Assembly (NCBI GenBank): GCA_023525715.1
Contig: CM042010.1
Span: 80,601,894 to 80,665,893, forward strand
DNA length: 64,000 bases
Reading direction: 5' to 3'
Source of the DNA: Cichorium intybus
Lineage: Eukaryota > Streptophyta > Magnoliopsida > Asterales > Asteraceae
Both the position numbers and the translations under genes were made by a program. The notes under the pieces are model-generated. The model had not been told where the DNA came from, ran no database searches, and saw only the letters and a program-made list of their open reading frames with translations. Shown piece by piece: positions 14,601 to 25,804 of the stretch; the stretch's first letter is position 1, and the number at the start of each line of letters is the position of its first letter.

Positions 14601-15296
14601 AGGAGTATGGTCAGAAGAACGATAGGGGAGAAAATTGACAGAAGCAGAGGGGAAAGAGGCAACGAAACTAGGATTTCCCATGACACGGTCAATTTTTTTG
14701 AGGATCCCACCGGTGCCATTAGGAGACTTTGTCCATGTGTAATAGAGACCTTTATAGTTAATGTCCTCCATCTCCATTCGATTAACACAGTCCCTAAAAT
14801 CCTCCATGGCACGAGAGATAACAGAAGTCCCATAGGTGCTATCTTTCATGTCAAGAGCAACATTGAAATCACCCAAAAAGATCCAAGGGTCATCTTTAAC
14901 CACTTTCTTATGTGCAGAAAGAGAATGCCAAAGGGAGCGCCGAAGGATGTGATTATTATGAGCATAAACGAAAGAGCAGAAGAAAGATTTATTAGAAGCA
15001 CGGATTTTAACGTAGAAATGCATAACCTGATCATTTAAGTCAAGAAGCATCATATCAATAGCCATGGGGTCCCAAGCTACCACAATTCTAGTCCCTCTAG
15101 GGCTAAAAAGACCATTAGACGACCAAGACCAGGAGCCAAAAGTTCTTGTACAAATAAGAGGAAGATTAGAGAAGTCAGCACGAGTCTCGATGGACGCACA
15201 AATATTAAGATTTTGATCGCGAATAAGATCTCTCAAAGCTTTCTGATGCGAATGCTTACAGAGACCACGAGTATTCCATGCAGCGATGTGCGTCAT
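11666..15296 (-). pseudogene. L1 ORF2: endonuclease-reverse transcriptase (broken)
   Basis: About 1,210 codons. The AP-type endonuclease is at residues 1-240 (AAWNTRG near 5-11, Glu37, GDFN at 142-145, SDH at 228-230). Reverse transcriptase spans roughly 430-750 (FKVDIQKAYD with Asp588, RQGDPLSP, FADD at 693-696). A zf-RVT C-terminus has CAFCG and HLFFEC. This enzyme nicks target DNA and primes cDNA from the nick. Two lesions are visible against the intact copy at 52375: loss of two bases near 12758 (after HGELKR) and a CGA-to-TGA stop at 11804. The ATG overlaps the ORF1 stop as ATGA. Confidence 0.93.
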
Positions 15297-17705
15297 ATGG
15301 AAACATCTAAGGTAGTGGGATCCATCTGCTCGGTCTCCGGAGCTATCATAGATTGATCATTCTGGGGTCCAGTGTCATTAGCAATGAACTGGGCAGTGTC
15401 ACCATCATCAGATTCGACCTCAAAGCAATTATCCTCCTTGATTAGGTCATCTGCCTCAGGATCAAAATCAATAGGAGTAGAATTGGGATGAGCACCAGTA
15501 GGGGGCAAGGTGTAAGAAGTAGAGGGAATATCTGTCACTTCAGAGGAAGAAGCCTCTAGAATGGAGAACGCGTTAAAAATAGGAATGGTAGATTCAGACT
15601 GTTTTAGGGGCTTTGAAGAAGAAATTCGAAGGATAGGGCTCGGGAAACCAACAAAAGTCTCTTTACTCTTGAAGGGATGATTAGAAGAATGTGGGGACAT
15701 AGGTGGTTGATTATTATAATGCACCGTGTTGTTCTCAGATCGTTATTATTTCTAAAGGTTTTTAAATTGAATTTAACATTGGAAACAGAGTTATCTTTCT
15801 TTTTGTTTATGTATTTTCTACTCGTATTGCTTTTAGAAGATTCATTGTTATTTTTACCATTATTAGAGACATGTTTTGAAGTATTTTTCTTATTTGAAAC
15901 TATAGTAAAATCATTATTTATATCTCTAATTGGTTGTTCATGGTTATCCTTATTAATGGTAGAGGTATCCATATGTTTAGCAATAGAAGTATTATTAGTT
16001 TTAACAATAACATGCATACAAACATGTGTTTCATGGCCAAACATGTTACAGTGAGAGCACATAGGTGGTTTCCATTCATATTCAACTCTAAGCGTATGTG
16101 TAGAAAATTCTAGGGTTTCAGGATCAGGAATTCGGATAATCACTTTGTCAACCCAAGTGGGTCTAGTGGGGACCTCTAGAAGGACACGAGCATAAACAGC
16201 TTTACCAGCTGCATAAGTGCACATGTTAGCCGTATAACAGTCCATAGCAAGTGGCTTTCCAATTTTAGAGGCAATATGGCTTAATCCTTCCTCACTCCAA
16301 GTCTCATAAGGGATGTCATGGATTTTAATCCATAGCGGGAGTTTGTCATGTTTGTTTCTATGAATGCTAAGACCGGGTCTCCATTTTTGCATGAAATGGG
16401 GGCACTCCTAAAAGTCCATGGACTGTGAGTTATAACATGTTGTAGACCTTGGTCATTGTTAAATTTAAAAAGATATATACCATTACCATTTAACAAAACA
16501 TCCTCAAGGCCATGCTGTACCCACATCTTAGAGGCTAGAAAACGAACATCCGAATAATTTATTTTACATCCCACAAAATAACCACAAATGGTCCGAGCAT
16601 GAGTCTCACATATTTTATTAACAACACTTACCGGTATATCTACGGGCACATCAACTTCATTACTAAGATTAGGAATGAAGCGAAAATTGTGACTAGAATG
16701 TTTTTCAGGGCCACTCAAAATGTTCGCTTGTGAGTTAACGAGCAGAGGTAATTTAGTAGACCAAGCGTTATATTTAATGTCTGTTGTTTCCATCTTAGCA
16801 TTAGTGTTACTATGGTTATTAGAATTATGTAAATGAACAACATTTGGTTTATTACCAGAGCTAGAATTAACAGAAAACGATTGATCCGTTTTGCTAATTA
16901 GAATGTTTTTGTTATTTAAAGGCCTATTATTGTTTGCAATATTAGTCTTAGAGTAAGATTTGGGCTTATGAGTGTTTGGACTATTAAATGCATTTGTTTG
17001 TTTTGTATGGCCCAAATGTAAAGGAAGGTTTGGAGGGGAGCCCAAAATAGAAGGAATAAGATCCGATCTATTGAGGTTCTTAATCGGCCATGTGACAACA
17101 TTGTTAGACAAATCATATGGGGTAGGATGTGTGGCTTTGTCTACCATTAAGCTAGTGGCATCATTCTTGTCTCCCAAGTGGCACTTCACTTTAAGCTTTT
17201 GACTAATATATTCATCATGCAAGCCACTTTCACCATTCAAAGTATGATATTTAAAATTTAAAAGGGTGCTATCGGATTCCATACCTTCCCCTATGCAAGA
17301 TATATTGTTGACCGATGTGAGCTTTGTCCCATTCATTCCCGTTGGAGCGATGATAGCATACTCCTCTCCTTGACCGATGTTGTTAGGCTTTTCTCTTTCA
17401 GCATGGAGTGTGTTTTTCACTTTCAGCATATCCTTGTCCTTGACCGTTGGAGCGTGGTCTTCACTTTCAGCATGGATAGCATGGTCTTGAACTTGTCCAA
17501 CGTGGTTTATCATCTTTTTTGCGTGAACTTCACGATCAGCATGTATAACAGAATCAAAGGCAAAAGTTCCGTGAACCAATATAGAAGGATCTTCATCATC
17601 ATCCACGATCAAGTGCTTATTGTTTTCTTCCCCAAAAATCAGATTTAACGTTGAAAAACTTTTATCTCCTGAATATAGTTTCTTTTCCATGGTATCATCG
17701 TACAT
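15293..17705 (-). pseudogene. L1 ORF1: RNA-binding gag-like protein (frameshifted)
   Basis: ORF1 in three successive frames. Frame one starts at 17705 (MYDDTMEKK) after L1 5' sequence and reaches about 16390; frame two runs to about 15720; frame three ends at 15293. Frame one ends with a DUF4283-like domain (CGYFVGCKINYSDVRFLASK ... HSPWTFRSAP), continued in frame two (WRPGLSIHR ... PLWIKIHDIPYETWSEEGL). A CCHC knuckle (CSHCNMFGHETHVC) follows, then an Asn/Lys-rich tail and PIFNAFSILEA in frame three. ORF1 binds L1 RNA. Two frameshifts make it non-functional. The stop overlaps the ORF2 ATG. Confidence 0.85.
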
Positions 17706-17741
17706 AATATTTTTATTATCTTTCCCAAGTGTCGATGTTAT

Positions 17742-17965
17742 GGGTTTGTTATTTATTGATTGAGGTAGTGGTGATGAGAGGTATCTTGTTTGTTTTAGAG
17801 GATTATTTCCTTTTGGGAGAGTGGCTTCTCGAACACGCCAACCTATCCTTGTTCTTAACAATTTGAGTCCTTTTGAGTCTGTTTCAATATTGAAATACCA
17901 TTAATCATTCAGCCTTTTTGGTGTACTTTCTGTTAGTAATTCGTGAGTTTAACCAGTTCATAGCA
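17742..17965 (+). repeat. 5' LTR of Ty3-type element, second part
   Basis: Remainder of the LTR after the L1. The first 12 bases repeat the L1 target site; the rest matches 20620-20830 and ends TTCATAGCA. Confidence 0.9.
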
Positions 17966-17967
17966 AT

Positions 17968-17979
17968 TGGTATCAGAGC
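17968..17979 (+). promoter_or_regulatory. Primer-binding site of Ty3-type element
   Basis: TGGTATCAGAGC, complement of initiator-Met tRNA, two bases after the 5' LTR. The gag ATG follows immediately at 17981. Confidence 0.92.
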
Positions 17980-17980
17980 A

Positions 17981-20122
17981 ATGGCCCTGGGAAGCCTCGA
18001 TCAAAGGTTGGATATAGTGGAAGAAGGTTTGAAAGAAATGCGTTCTTCAATTACCAAAATGAAGCAGCTATTGAATAATCAGTTTCCCTTGTTAATGGAG
18101 AAGATAACCGAGATGTCTGCTAAAAATAAAAGGCTTCTAGAAGAACAGATCAGAACCTCGACGGCGGAAGGAGGGCAAGGCAGTGGTGACAGACAACCGC
18201 CAACACCAATACTGTTGTTCTCACAGCCACCACCACCTTCCCTAATACCACCACAGCCGAGATTTGAAGTGATAACCGGAGGAACGATGAGCTTAAGTCT
18301 GAACCAAGGAGGATCAGATTTGAAGGTTCAATCGAGAATACACCCCTTTGATGGCACTAATTCAGACCGATGGATCTTAAGAGCTGAATGTTTTTTCACG
18401 CTTTACGGCTTGGGAGAAGAAGACAAGTTAGAAGTAGCTGTAAAGGCCCTTGAAGGTGACGCATCTGTGTGGTATGATTGGGAGCATAAAAGACGACCCA
18501 TACGAGATTGGGAAGAGCTAAAGGGGTTGATTCGTCGTCGATTTCAGTCTTCAAATGTCACAGCGAAGCAATGGTGGTCGGTTCCCCAGGATGGGATGCA
18601 GTCGGAGCTCCAATGGAGTCTCATGGAGATGACGACTCCGTTAAATGAGGGACAAAAAGAAGCGCCTGTAGGTTTTCACAAAAATGGGCTCAAAAATGAG
18701 AATTGGGCCGAAATAAGATCTTTGGGTCGAAATAAATTGAAGCAGGCTACTAATTTTGACCTACCCTTACCCTATAATATGGATGAAAATAAAAGCCCAG
18801 GAGACATCAAAACCACAATGAAAAACTTGGCTCCACAACCGGCGGCAATTACACCCACTTGCGAGATTAGTGTGGAGTCTTCCCAAAATCAAATGCAGAA
18901 CACACGATATTCTTCCCTCCACTCGTTGCCAAATCAAATGGAATTCACGCGCATTTCGTTTTCCCACCGATTCCATCATTTTTCACCAAGTTTTCTCGTC
19001 TACCCACCGACGGTTTCTTTGCTGCTAACCGCTAGTAATCACTCTTTAGGAAACAGTAATAATTTCTTTGCGATTGATGTGTTTGGCGAGAAGAAAATTT
19101 TGCACTCCAACTCATCAGCTTCTATATGGAAGTCCGATTTTCATGGTAAACTTGATAATCAAAATTTGGGTTCTAGAAAAGACGACATAGCTTCTGGTGG
19201 GAATCCCTCGTTTGTTGCAAAAGGTGGGGTGAGCAACAGGGCAGTCATAGAGCACGTTAGTCATTATTTACTTACTAGTTGTTATTACGACCAATATCCT
19301 GGACACAATGGAAGTTTTGCAAATCTAATTTACTTCAAAGATGAGCTTAATTGGCGGAATAGTGAGGATTTGAGTACTAAAACGCAACTAAATAAACAGT
19401 TACAAAGAGAACCCCTACTGACCCTACCCCAGCAGCCAGCTACTGAAGACATGGTTCTCTATTTCAAAAATCCTCGAGGTGTAATTCAAGGTCCTTTTAC
19501 AGGGGGTGACCTCATGAATTGGTTTCAGGCAGAGTACTTTGAGGCAGATGTGTTAGTACATCTGGCAAATGCACCACAATACTCTTTATTCAACTGGCTT
19601 GGAGATATTATGCCACAGATGTGTGAAGAGGCCAAACCGTCACTTGACCTCAGTGCAGCAAAACAAAGTGAAGTCTATAATAATTCCAGTAAGTCAAGTT
19701 TCAACCTGAAGGAAAATGAAACAAGATTTCAACAGGGATCAGATACGGAGGCTGAAAACATGTTTATTAAGTCTTTGATATTTAGGAAGATGCTCAGGGG
19801 TATAAATGATGGTGGGCCCTTAGAGAACTTTGGTCTCTTCGAAGATACTCAGGGGTATTTTGGAAACTCCAACTCAGTTCTGTCTGATAATCGGGATAAG
19901 TTGTGCCGATTGACAAAAAGGATACAAGCTGAAAGGCAAGACCCTCAACCATTAAATTTGCTGCAATACCAACATTGGTCTCAAATAAAACATCAGAGAC
20001 CAATATCTACACAACAGTTGTCAATAGTTGATGAAGACTTGGTATTAAAACAACCTCAGCAACAGCAGGACCTGCAAACAGCAAGAGCTACTGAGAAAAC
20101 TATTTTTTCAGATGCTCACTGA
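17981..20122 (+). CDS. Gag N-terminus fused in frame to a captured GYF-domain fragment
   Basis: One open frame of 713 codons. The start is the ATG right after the PBS; an earlier in-frame ATG lies inside the LTR. Residues 1-75 form a likely coiled coil (LDIVEEGLKEMRSS), then a Pro-rich linker, then the Ty3-type Gag core at about 118-192 (HPFDGTNSDRWILRAECFF, VWYDWEHKR, LIRRRFQSSN). After residue 192 the Gag similarity stops. Residues 193-480 I do not recognise. Residues 490-548 look like a plant GYF domain of the EXA1-like type (RGVIQGPFTGGDLMNWF, then LGDIMPQM); its signature Gly is Glu (EYF at 518-520). A Gln-rich tail follows (RDKLCRLTKRIQAERQDP). GYF domains bind proline-rich partners, often in translational repression. 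The fusion is open; whether it is expressed is unknown. Confidence 0.8.
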   Translation: MALGSLDQRLDIVEEGLKEMRSSITKMKQLLNNQFPLLMEKITEMSAKNKRLLEEQIRTSTAEGGQGSGDRQPPTPILLFSQPPPPSLIPPQPRFEVITGGTMSLSLNQGGSDLKVQSRIHPFDGTNSDRWILRAECFFTLYGLGEEDKLEVAVKALEGDASVWYDWEHKRRPIRDWEELKGLIRRRFQSSNVTAKQWWSVPQDGMQSELQWSLMEMTTPLNEGQKEAPVGFHKNGLKNENWAEIRSLGRNKLKQATNFDLPLPYNMDENKSPGDIKTTMKNLAPQPAAITPTCEISVESSQNQMQNTRYSSLHSLPNQMEFTRISFSHRFHHFSPSFLVYPPTVSLLLTASNHSLGNSNNFFAIDVFGEKKILHSNSSASIWKSDFHGKLDNQNLGSRKDDIASGGNPSFVAKGGVSNRAVIEHVSHYLLTSCYYDQYPGHNGSFANLIYFKDELNWRNSEDLSTKTQLNKQLQREPLLTLPQQPATEDMVLYFKNPRGVIQGPFTGGDLMNWFQAEYFEADVLVHLANAPQYSLFNWLGDIMPQMCEEAKPSLDLSAAKQSEVYNNSSKSSFNLKENETRFQQGSDTEAENMFIKSLIFRKMLRGINDGGPLENFGLFEDTQGYFGNSNSVLSDNRDKLCRLTKRIQAERQDPQPLNLLQYQHWSQIKHQRPISTQQLSIVDEDLVLKQPQQQQDLQTARATEKTIFSDAH

Positions 20123-20576
20123 GAAAATTAGTACCTTGACATTGGAACATTTGAAGGAACTTCCAGAAAATACTTTCAAAGAAGCTCAATCCAAGGTTGA
20201 TGATAGCATGCATGCAATCCTCAAGATTTTGACAGAATTCTTTAGGAAAGAGTCGAGGCATACAATGAACGTGGGTCCGAAAGAGTTTTCCATTGTAAAG
20301 CACGTTGACAAGACCAGGTTTAGCAACCATTTAGTAGATGTGAAAAATGCAGTGGAGCAAGTGGTCAGAATATTTGTGGTGATTGCAGATGGTGGTAAGG
20401 CTATGGACACGATGATAAAAAAGGCACCTGGAAGAATTTGGTTGCTATGCACCATTTCTATCCACCTTGAGGACAAGGTGGTTCTTCGAGGGCGGGATAT
20501 TGCTAAGCATACACTTAAGTGTTCGGTTATAGAAAGGGTTAGAATGGAAACTCAGCAAAATAAAGAGCATCTTTGA
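20112..20576 (+). CDS. Unrecognised ORF, 154 codons, overlapping the GYF ORF end
   Basis: Starts 11 bases before the end of the Gag-GYF frame, in another frame, and ends inside the 3' LTR. The first 110 residues (TLEHLKELPENTFKEAQSKV, then VKHVDKTRFSNHLVDVKNAV) I do not recognise; they could be a second captured host fragment. The stretch HLEDKVVLRGRDI resembles the extreme C-terminus of plant Ty3 pol, so the last part is probably ancestral element sequence. It may be an accidental open frame. Confidence 0.4.
   Translation: MLTEKISTLTLEHLKELPENTFKEAQSKVDDSMHAILKILTEFFRKESRHTMNVGPKEFSIVKHVDKTRFSNHLVDVKNAVEQVVRIFVVIADGGKAMDTMIKKAPGRIWLLCTISIHLEDKVVLRGRDIAKHTLKCSVIERVRMETQQNKEHL
20488..20500 (+). 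promoter_or_regulatory. Polypurine tract of Ty3-type element
   Basis: GAGGGCGGGATAT directly before the 3' LTR; a G-rich purine run of the kind used to prime plus-strand cDNA in Ty3-type elements. Confidence 0.7.
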
Positions 20577-20830
20577 GTAGAAGGGCAATTCCGGTATTTT
20601 AATTATTGGGTTTGTTATTTATTGATTGAGGTAGTGGTGATGAGAGGTATCTTGTTTGTTTTAGAGGATTATTTCCTTTTGGGAGAGTGGCTTCTCGAAC
20701 ACGCCAACCTATCCTTGTTCTTAACCATTTGAGTCCTTTTGAGTCTGTTTCAATATTGAAATACCATTAATCATTCAGCCTTTTTGGTGTACTTCTGTTA
20801 GTAGTTAGTGAGTTTAACCAGTTCATAGCA
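20501..20830 (+). repeat. 3' LTR of Ty3-type element
   Basis: 330 bp, TGCTAAGCAT ... TTCATAGCA, uninterrupted copy of the split 5' LTR. Followed by the TSD GCATC (20831-20835) and then the continuation of copia A. Confidence 0.92.
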
Positions 20831-20835
20831 GCATC

Positions 20836-22742
20836 TTGTTTACTAGTCTTACTAACCTTACATATTGTATGTATGACAGTAAGTGAGGCATAGTTCAATA
20901 ACTATTTGGGAAGTATATAACCATATATCATAGCTAGAAATGTATCCAATAGGATTCATTTCCTCCTCCTAGACAAGATGCTATCTTATAGCATGAACCA
21001 TCAAAAGAGTAGTGAGACAATCTCACAATTACCAAGATAATCTAAGAATATTTTCCTTTTGTGGAGGTTTTTATTGGTCCAATTTGTGTTGATTCTACAA
21101 CTTCACTTTGAGACAATCTTACTTGAGTTGTCCTATTTTAAAACATGTGGTATTGCCAATGACTAATGGTTAGGTGATCTTTATCCCAGAGAGATGGCGC
21201 AACCACCTTGCCAAAATAAGATGATCCAAGCGGTTAGGTGATCTTTATCCCGCAAGGATCATACAAACAATGACAAGTGTTGTTAATAGGATAGTGTGAA
21301 CTAAGTTTCACGAAACACAACCACAACGATTGAATAAATAGTGAAGGTAATGTAGTATCTATCATTATATCTAGACATACTTTTGTAAAGATAGCATACA
21401 ACACAATGTATCCTTCTTAACAAAACTTTCTTTGCTTCTATGCAATTATAGAAAAAAGTACAACCTTTTCATGTAAACGAGATTTGCATATATCAAATGA
21501 AACATTCTCATTTGCCCTCAAAATACCACATATTTAAGGTTGGTATATGCAATTGATGTTTACATGACTTAGTTGAATATGTCTTAGAGAGACTTGATTC
21601 AAATCACATTTGATTCTAATGATGATTATAGTTTGTATATATATATAACCAAATTTTTTTAGGTCAATGAGACTTGCTTCATTGTTCCACTGAAAGACAC
21701 AGTGCAACAAGTCATTTTCGTATATGAATATAATCGTCTTATAACACGATCAAGCAAACTCATTTTTATCAAAATATGCAATTGAACGATGATACATTTA
21801 GTCAAACTAAAATTAAAACACACATTGTTCATAACAATTATTGTTTTACAAAATATGTACATATGTTCTAAACATAAACTGAATTTCCAAAATCATGCAA
21901 CTCTTGCTTGATCTTGGGAAATCTTGTTTCTCATCTTCAGTTGCTTACCTCTTCTTGTTCACCTTAAGTATTTTCAACTCCTCAAGGAGAATAGGACCGC
22001 TCCTACTATTGTGACCAGAGGTGCCAACATTTATCACATGTAATTGGAAACCTCATCCTTCTTCTTTGGTATAGGGTATTTGGGTAATAGTCTTGGAGCT
22101 ATGATGTTTGATTTTTATTAGAGTTCCATTACCTAAAAGTGAGCACATTAGAGGTTCTCTTGGAAATGTTCTTCTCAATAGATATAAGCATATTTATGCA
22201 ACTTTGAGATAGGTTTTTATTTATCCTCTAATTTCATGTTCTTAATAAATGGATAATATGACTTAGTTAATGATGTTTGTAGCAAACTCATTTGATACGG
22301 GGTAACCAAGTCTATCCAAAATTATCAAAATAACCATTTAAGAACGTGATAACTCACGCTTCCACCATTTTACACTCATATAATGTTTGAACTATTTCAA
22401 AAACATTCAACCCTTGTTTGTTATTGGAACCTTTCCTTAAGTTGTTGTATCATGTCATGTGCAAGTAGGTATTCCATTTCCTTCTAAAGGTCTGGAATCA
22501 TGTTTGTAAACATAATGCATGAGACTTTGATCGGATCATCAACTTGTTTTAACCAAGCATAATGTGTGGGCGTAGGAGTGATAAGTGGTTCATTAGGTAA
22601 TGGAGTGTCAAGCACATAATCATTGTTAACTTGCTTTAAGAACAATTCACAAATTTAGATTTCAATCGAAGAAACTATTATGGCTTAACTTATCCTTCAT
22701 AAGGATAGATCATAGGGAAAATCGTTAGGGTTGGGTGCATTT
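20836..22742 (-). pseudogene. Fossil copia gag-integrase region of element A
   Basis: Resumes the decayed coding region. Patches still align with copia B and C: 21500-21560 with the pre-integrase region (CATTCTCATTTGCC), 21950-22010 with the CCHC region, 22400-22520 with gag, 22680-22742 with the gag start. No open frame survives. Two copies of the leader motif GGTTAGGTGATCTTTATCCC occur here (near 21177 and 21233), at a place where copia B and C have coding sequence. Confidence 0.7.
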
Positions 22743-24648
22743 TTGGGACATCTACAAAGTTTTAACAAAATTCATTTAGTATTTTAATTCTTTAATAACT
22801 AATACCTTTTATGTTTTAAAAACATTAATTATTAAAAGCTAGAATCTAAGTTGTAATACAAGCAAATGGTTAGGTGACCTTTATCCCATCTACTTAATTC
22901 AACGAGGTAGGTAGCGTTTACCAATTATATCCTATATAACTTCTAGCATTATGGGATCCTTTAAACAATATTTGTTTGGTTGCCATGTTTGATCCCATCT
23001 ATGCCTCGGGTTTCTAATGCTTAGGTGACCTTTATCACAAAAGATACCCGAACAAATCATCCTACTTAAAACGACATGTAGAATTGACAAACACTAACGG
23101 TTAGGTGACCTTTATCCCATCAGTGTTGCAAAACTACCTCTAGTGTCACAAGACAAATCCAAATGGTTAGGTGACCTTTATCCCATAAGGGTGTACAAGT
23201 GACACGTGAGTGTCTTTTAAAAGGATGGCATAGATTTGTATTTCGAAAAGGGATTTGTATGTTTTACAATTCTAGTTTTTTTTTTGAAAAACATATGGTA
23301 TCATGTAGATTGCATGCATTCAATGAACATGGTACCATTTTAGAAAATCGTATTTCTTATCAATTGGTTCATTAAGTTACAAAATCTCCATTTTATTAAC
23401 TTCTTGTTTGTGGTCGAAATTGCAACTAATCTTATATATTAAGTTTGGGTTTCAGCACATACATGAGAACCAATTTTAATCCCTAAATAATTGCCAATAT
23501 TACTTAGGTTTTGGAGTTTGTATAAATGTATAAAATCTCTATTTTAATTCATTTGATCATTTTTCAAAATCTTGACATTTGTAGGTTTTAAGATAAAACC
23601 CATTTTCATAAAATCAATTTTAGCACATCTTATGTTCTATATGTCAATTTGAAAAATACAAACTCCTTGATGATTATGTTTTATTATCTAAGTTGTTTAG
23701 CATGGAAAAATCCTATTTTCATCCACAACACAAAATAATAAAACATTCAATCATCACATGCATGCATGGGTGCATAAACATAAGCCAACTAGTTGATATT
23801 TCATGTGAGCCATACATGAAATATCAAGTCCAATCCTAAGGACAAAAGGTGACCAAAAACTCATCCAAATGATCTCTGATTTAGCTACAACTTTGCCAAT
23901 ATTCTTGTATCATCAAATGAGACTTGAACCACCCTTTCTTGGCACCATGGAATGAGGTTAAGAATTTTTTTGAGCCCCCAAACAGATCCGAAATTAACAG
24001 TGGCTGCAGGAGGTATTTGGTTGCTTTCTTCACTCAAATCTTTAAGCTATTGATGCTAAAACTTGCCAAAATATCTTATATATCATAGATATTAAAGATA
24101 CCAATAAGTATAGCACCAAATCAACAAGAGAAGAATTTTTTGTGTGCCTCACAACAGGTTTGAAAATCACAGCAGCCATGGCAGAAAAACGTTGCTGTTT
24201 GGTAGTTTCTTCTCTTGCCTTTATCTCCTTCTCTTGTTACATTTTAAGAAAAATACAAAAGAATACACCTATTCTAATGCTTACAAAATAAATAAAAGAA
24301 CGAAATAACTAATTATTATTACAAATCATTTGAATAAAAGAATAGATTACAACCCAATCGAATTTAAACACAAAACATGCAACACATGGTCCTTGGCTTG
24401 TTTATGCACCATTTTATCACATAAAATCATAAGAAAATCAACTCTTTGTTTTTCTAAGGCAACAATTATGTAACCAAATGCATGCAAACATAAGTTTTAA
24501 TTGGTTACATAAAATCATAAAATTTATACTTGCATGTTGCCAAAGAAACCATGCATGAGCATTGCATTCAAGAAGATGAACATTCATGGCTTCCAAAAAC
24601 CAAGTTTATCAAAATAAACTTATTATTTAATCATGAAATATAGCTATT
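22743..24648 (-). other. Copia A leader
   Basis: Collinear with and closely similar to the leaders of the other copia elements, unlike the adjacent decayed coding region. Contains four copies of the GGTTAGGTGACCTTTATCCC-type motif (near 22867, 23019, 23098 and 23163). Confidence 0.78.
23795..23825 (-). promoter_or_regulatory. Conserved leader hairpin (copia A)
   Basis: Same perfect 12-bp arms and 7-nt loop as at 1712-1742. Kept intact although this element's coding region has decayed. Confidence 0.7.
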
Positions 24649-24660
24649 GCTCTGATACCA
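24649..24660 (-). promoter_or_regulatory. Primer-binding site (copia A)
   Basis: TGGTATCAGAGC in the element sense, two bases inside the 5' LTR. Confidence 0.92.
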
Positions 24661-24662
24661 AT

Positions 24663-25804
24663 TGTTGGAAATCAATGTTCATGTGATAGGTTTTAAGAAC
24701 TTTGAGTTGCAACGGAAGCAAGAATCATGAACACGAATTTCACTTCCAAGAGGATCATACTATATGCATGTAAAGATTAAATGAAAAAAAACAATCATGG
24801 AGATGACTTCAAGATCATACCATTGGGTTATTGAGCTTAAAATGGATGATTGATGATGGCAAGAAACCAAATTAGGTTTCCTCTAAAGTTGATCCACCAA
24901 CAAGCTTGGCAACACCAAGAAGATGCTAGTCTTCACTTGCAAATATCATCCTTTTGTAGCTTGATGCCAAATCCGAATTTTGCATGCAAGGTTAAGGTAT
25001 TTATGGTATGTTTTTGGCTGAGTTTTGGCAAGTAGGAGAGTGTCATAATGGTGTCAAAATCGTCCAAAGAGTCAAGCAAAAGAACTAGCCAAAAACTAGC
25101 TTCCTTATAAGCATGCATGTGTGTTAAATCCAATGGTCAACCTAAGAAACATAAAGAATATTCCCATGTTGTGTTTGGCATGCCCACACACCTTTCTTGG
25201 TGTGTGGTGGACGTGATTTTGAAGAGAGAGAGAGAGAGAGAGAGAAAGATTCTCTCATTTTATAATTTATAAAGATTTTCCATAAAATGTTTATAAATAA
25301 TAAACTCTTATTTCTCAATTCAACTCCTTTTATTTATTCACACATATATAAACATATATACACTTATAATTAACATATATACACATATATATGTTTATAT
25401 ATAAATGTATTTTCATATTATGTATTTATATATACATATATACATTTCATAATTATATATACATATACATTTATACATACATGTGAATTTTATTTTAACG
25501 CTTAAAATAACAAAAGGGTTAAATACTTATTATTTAAATCATCTAACAATTAAATGATATAAATAATCATATACACTCTCAAATTAATTCATCTCATATG
25601 AATTATAACTTAGAACAATTATTATTTTTCATAAAATAATAATTCTCAAAACAAATTGCAATTATTATATCATTTGATAATGAATCAAAATCATTATATC
25701 AAACAATAAAATTGGTGTCTAACTTGTTATTGGTGTGACCCTATAGGATCATGTGTTATTAGCAATATCATTTTATGATCATCCTTGGGCATATAGAACT
25801 AACA
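24663..25804 (-). repeat. 5' LTR of copia A
   Basis: Partner of 7483-8614. Contains a longer GA tract (25222-25246). Followed by the right TSD TCCAT (25805-25809) in satellite. Confidence 0.93.

Larger units (their letters stand above)
11411..17741 (-). mobile_element. Near full-length L1 LINE inserted in an LTR
   Basis: A 6.3-kb L1 with ORF1, ORF2, a 3' UTR and a poly(A) (poly-T at 11411-11417), flanked by a 12-bp TSD GGGTTTGTTATT at 11399-11410 and 17742-17753. The intact sibling LTR at 20501 shows the empty site. The 5' end lies only some 35 bp before the first ORF1 ATG, so a few 5' bases may be missing or the 5' UTR is short. Both ORFs carry inactivating changes. Confidence 0.93.
11292..20830 (+). 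mobile_element. Ty3-type non-autonomous LTR element carrying a GYF-domain gene fragment
   Basis: LTRs of about 330 bp (TGCTAAGCAT ... TTCATAGCA) flank an internal region of 2.5 kb; 5-bp TSD GCATC at 11287-11291 and 20831-20835. The PBS follows the 5' LTR and a purine tract precedes the 3' LTR. The 5' LTR is split by an L1. The LTRs differ at about 8-9 positions by eye. The internal region encodes a Ty3-type Gag N-terminus and then sequence not found in retrotransposons, including a GYF domain; protease, RT and integrase are absent. It therefore depends on other elements for movement. Confidence 0.88.

Noticed and set aside
17706..17861. Extended L1 ORF1 start at 17861
   Set aside because: This part is LTR sequence and TSD outside the L1; ORF1 can begin only inside the L1, at 17705.
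17918..17980. Extended start for the Gag-GYF frame at 17918
   Set aside because: Those codons lie in the LTR and PBS; the ATG at 17981 directly after the PBS is the expected gag start.
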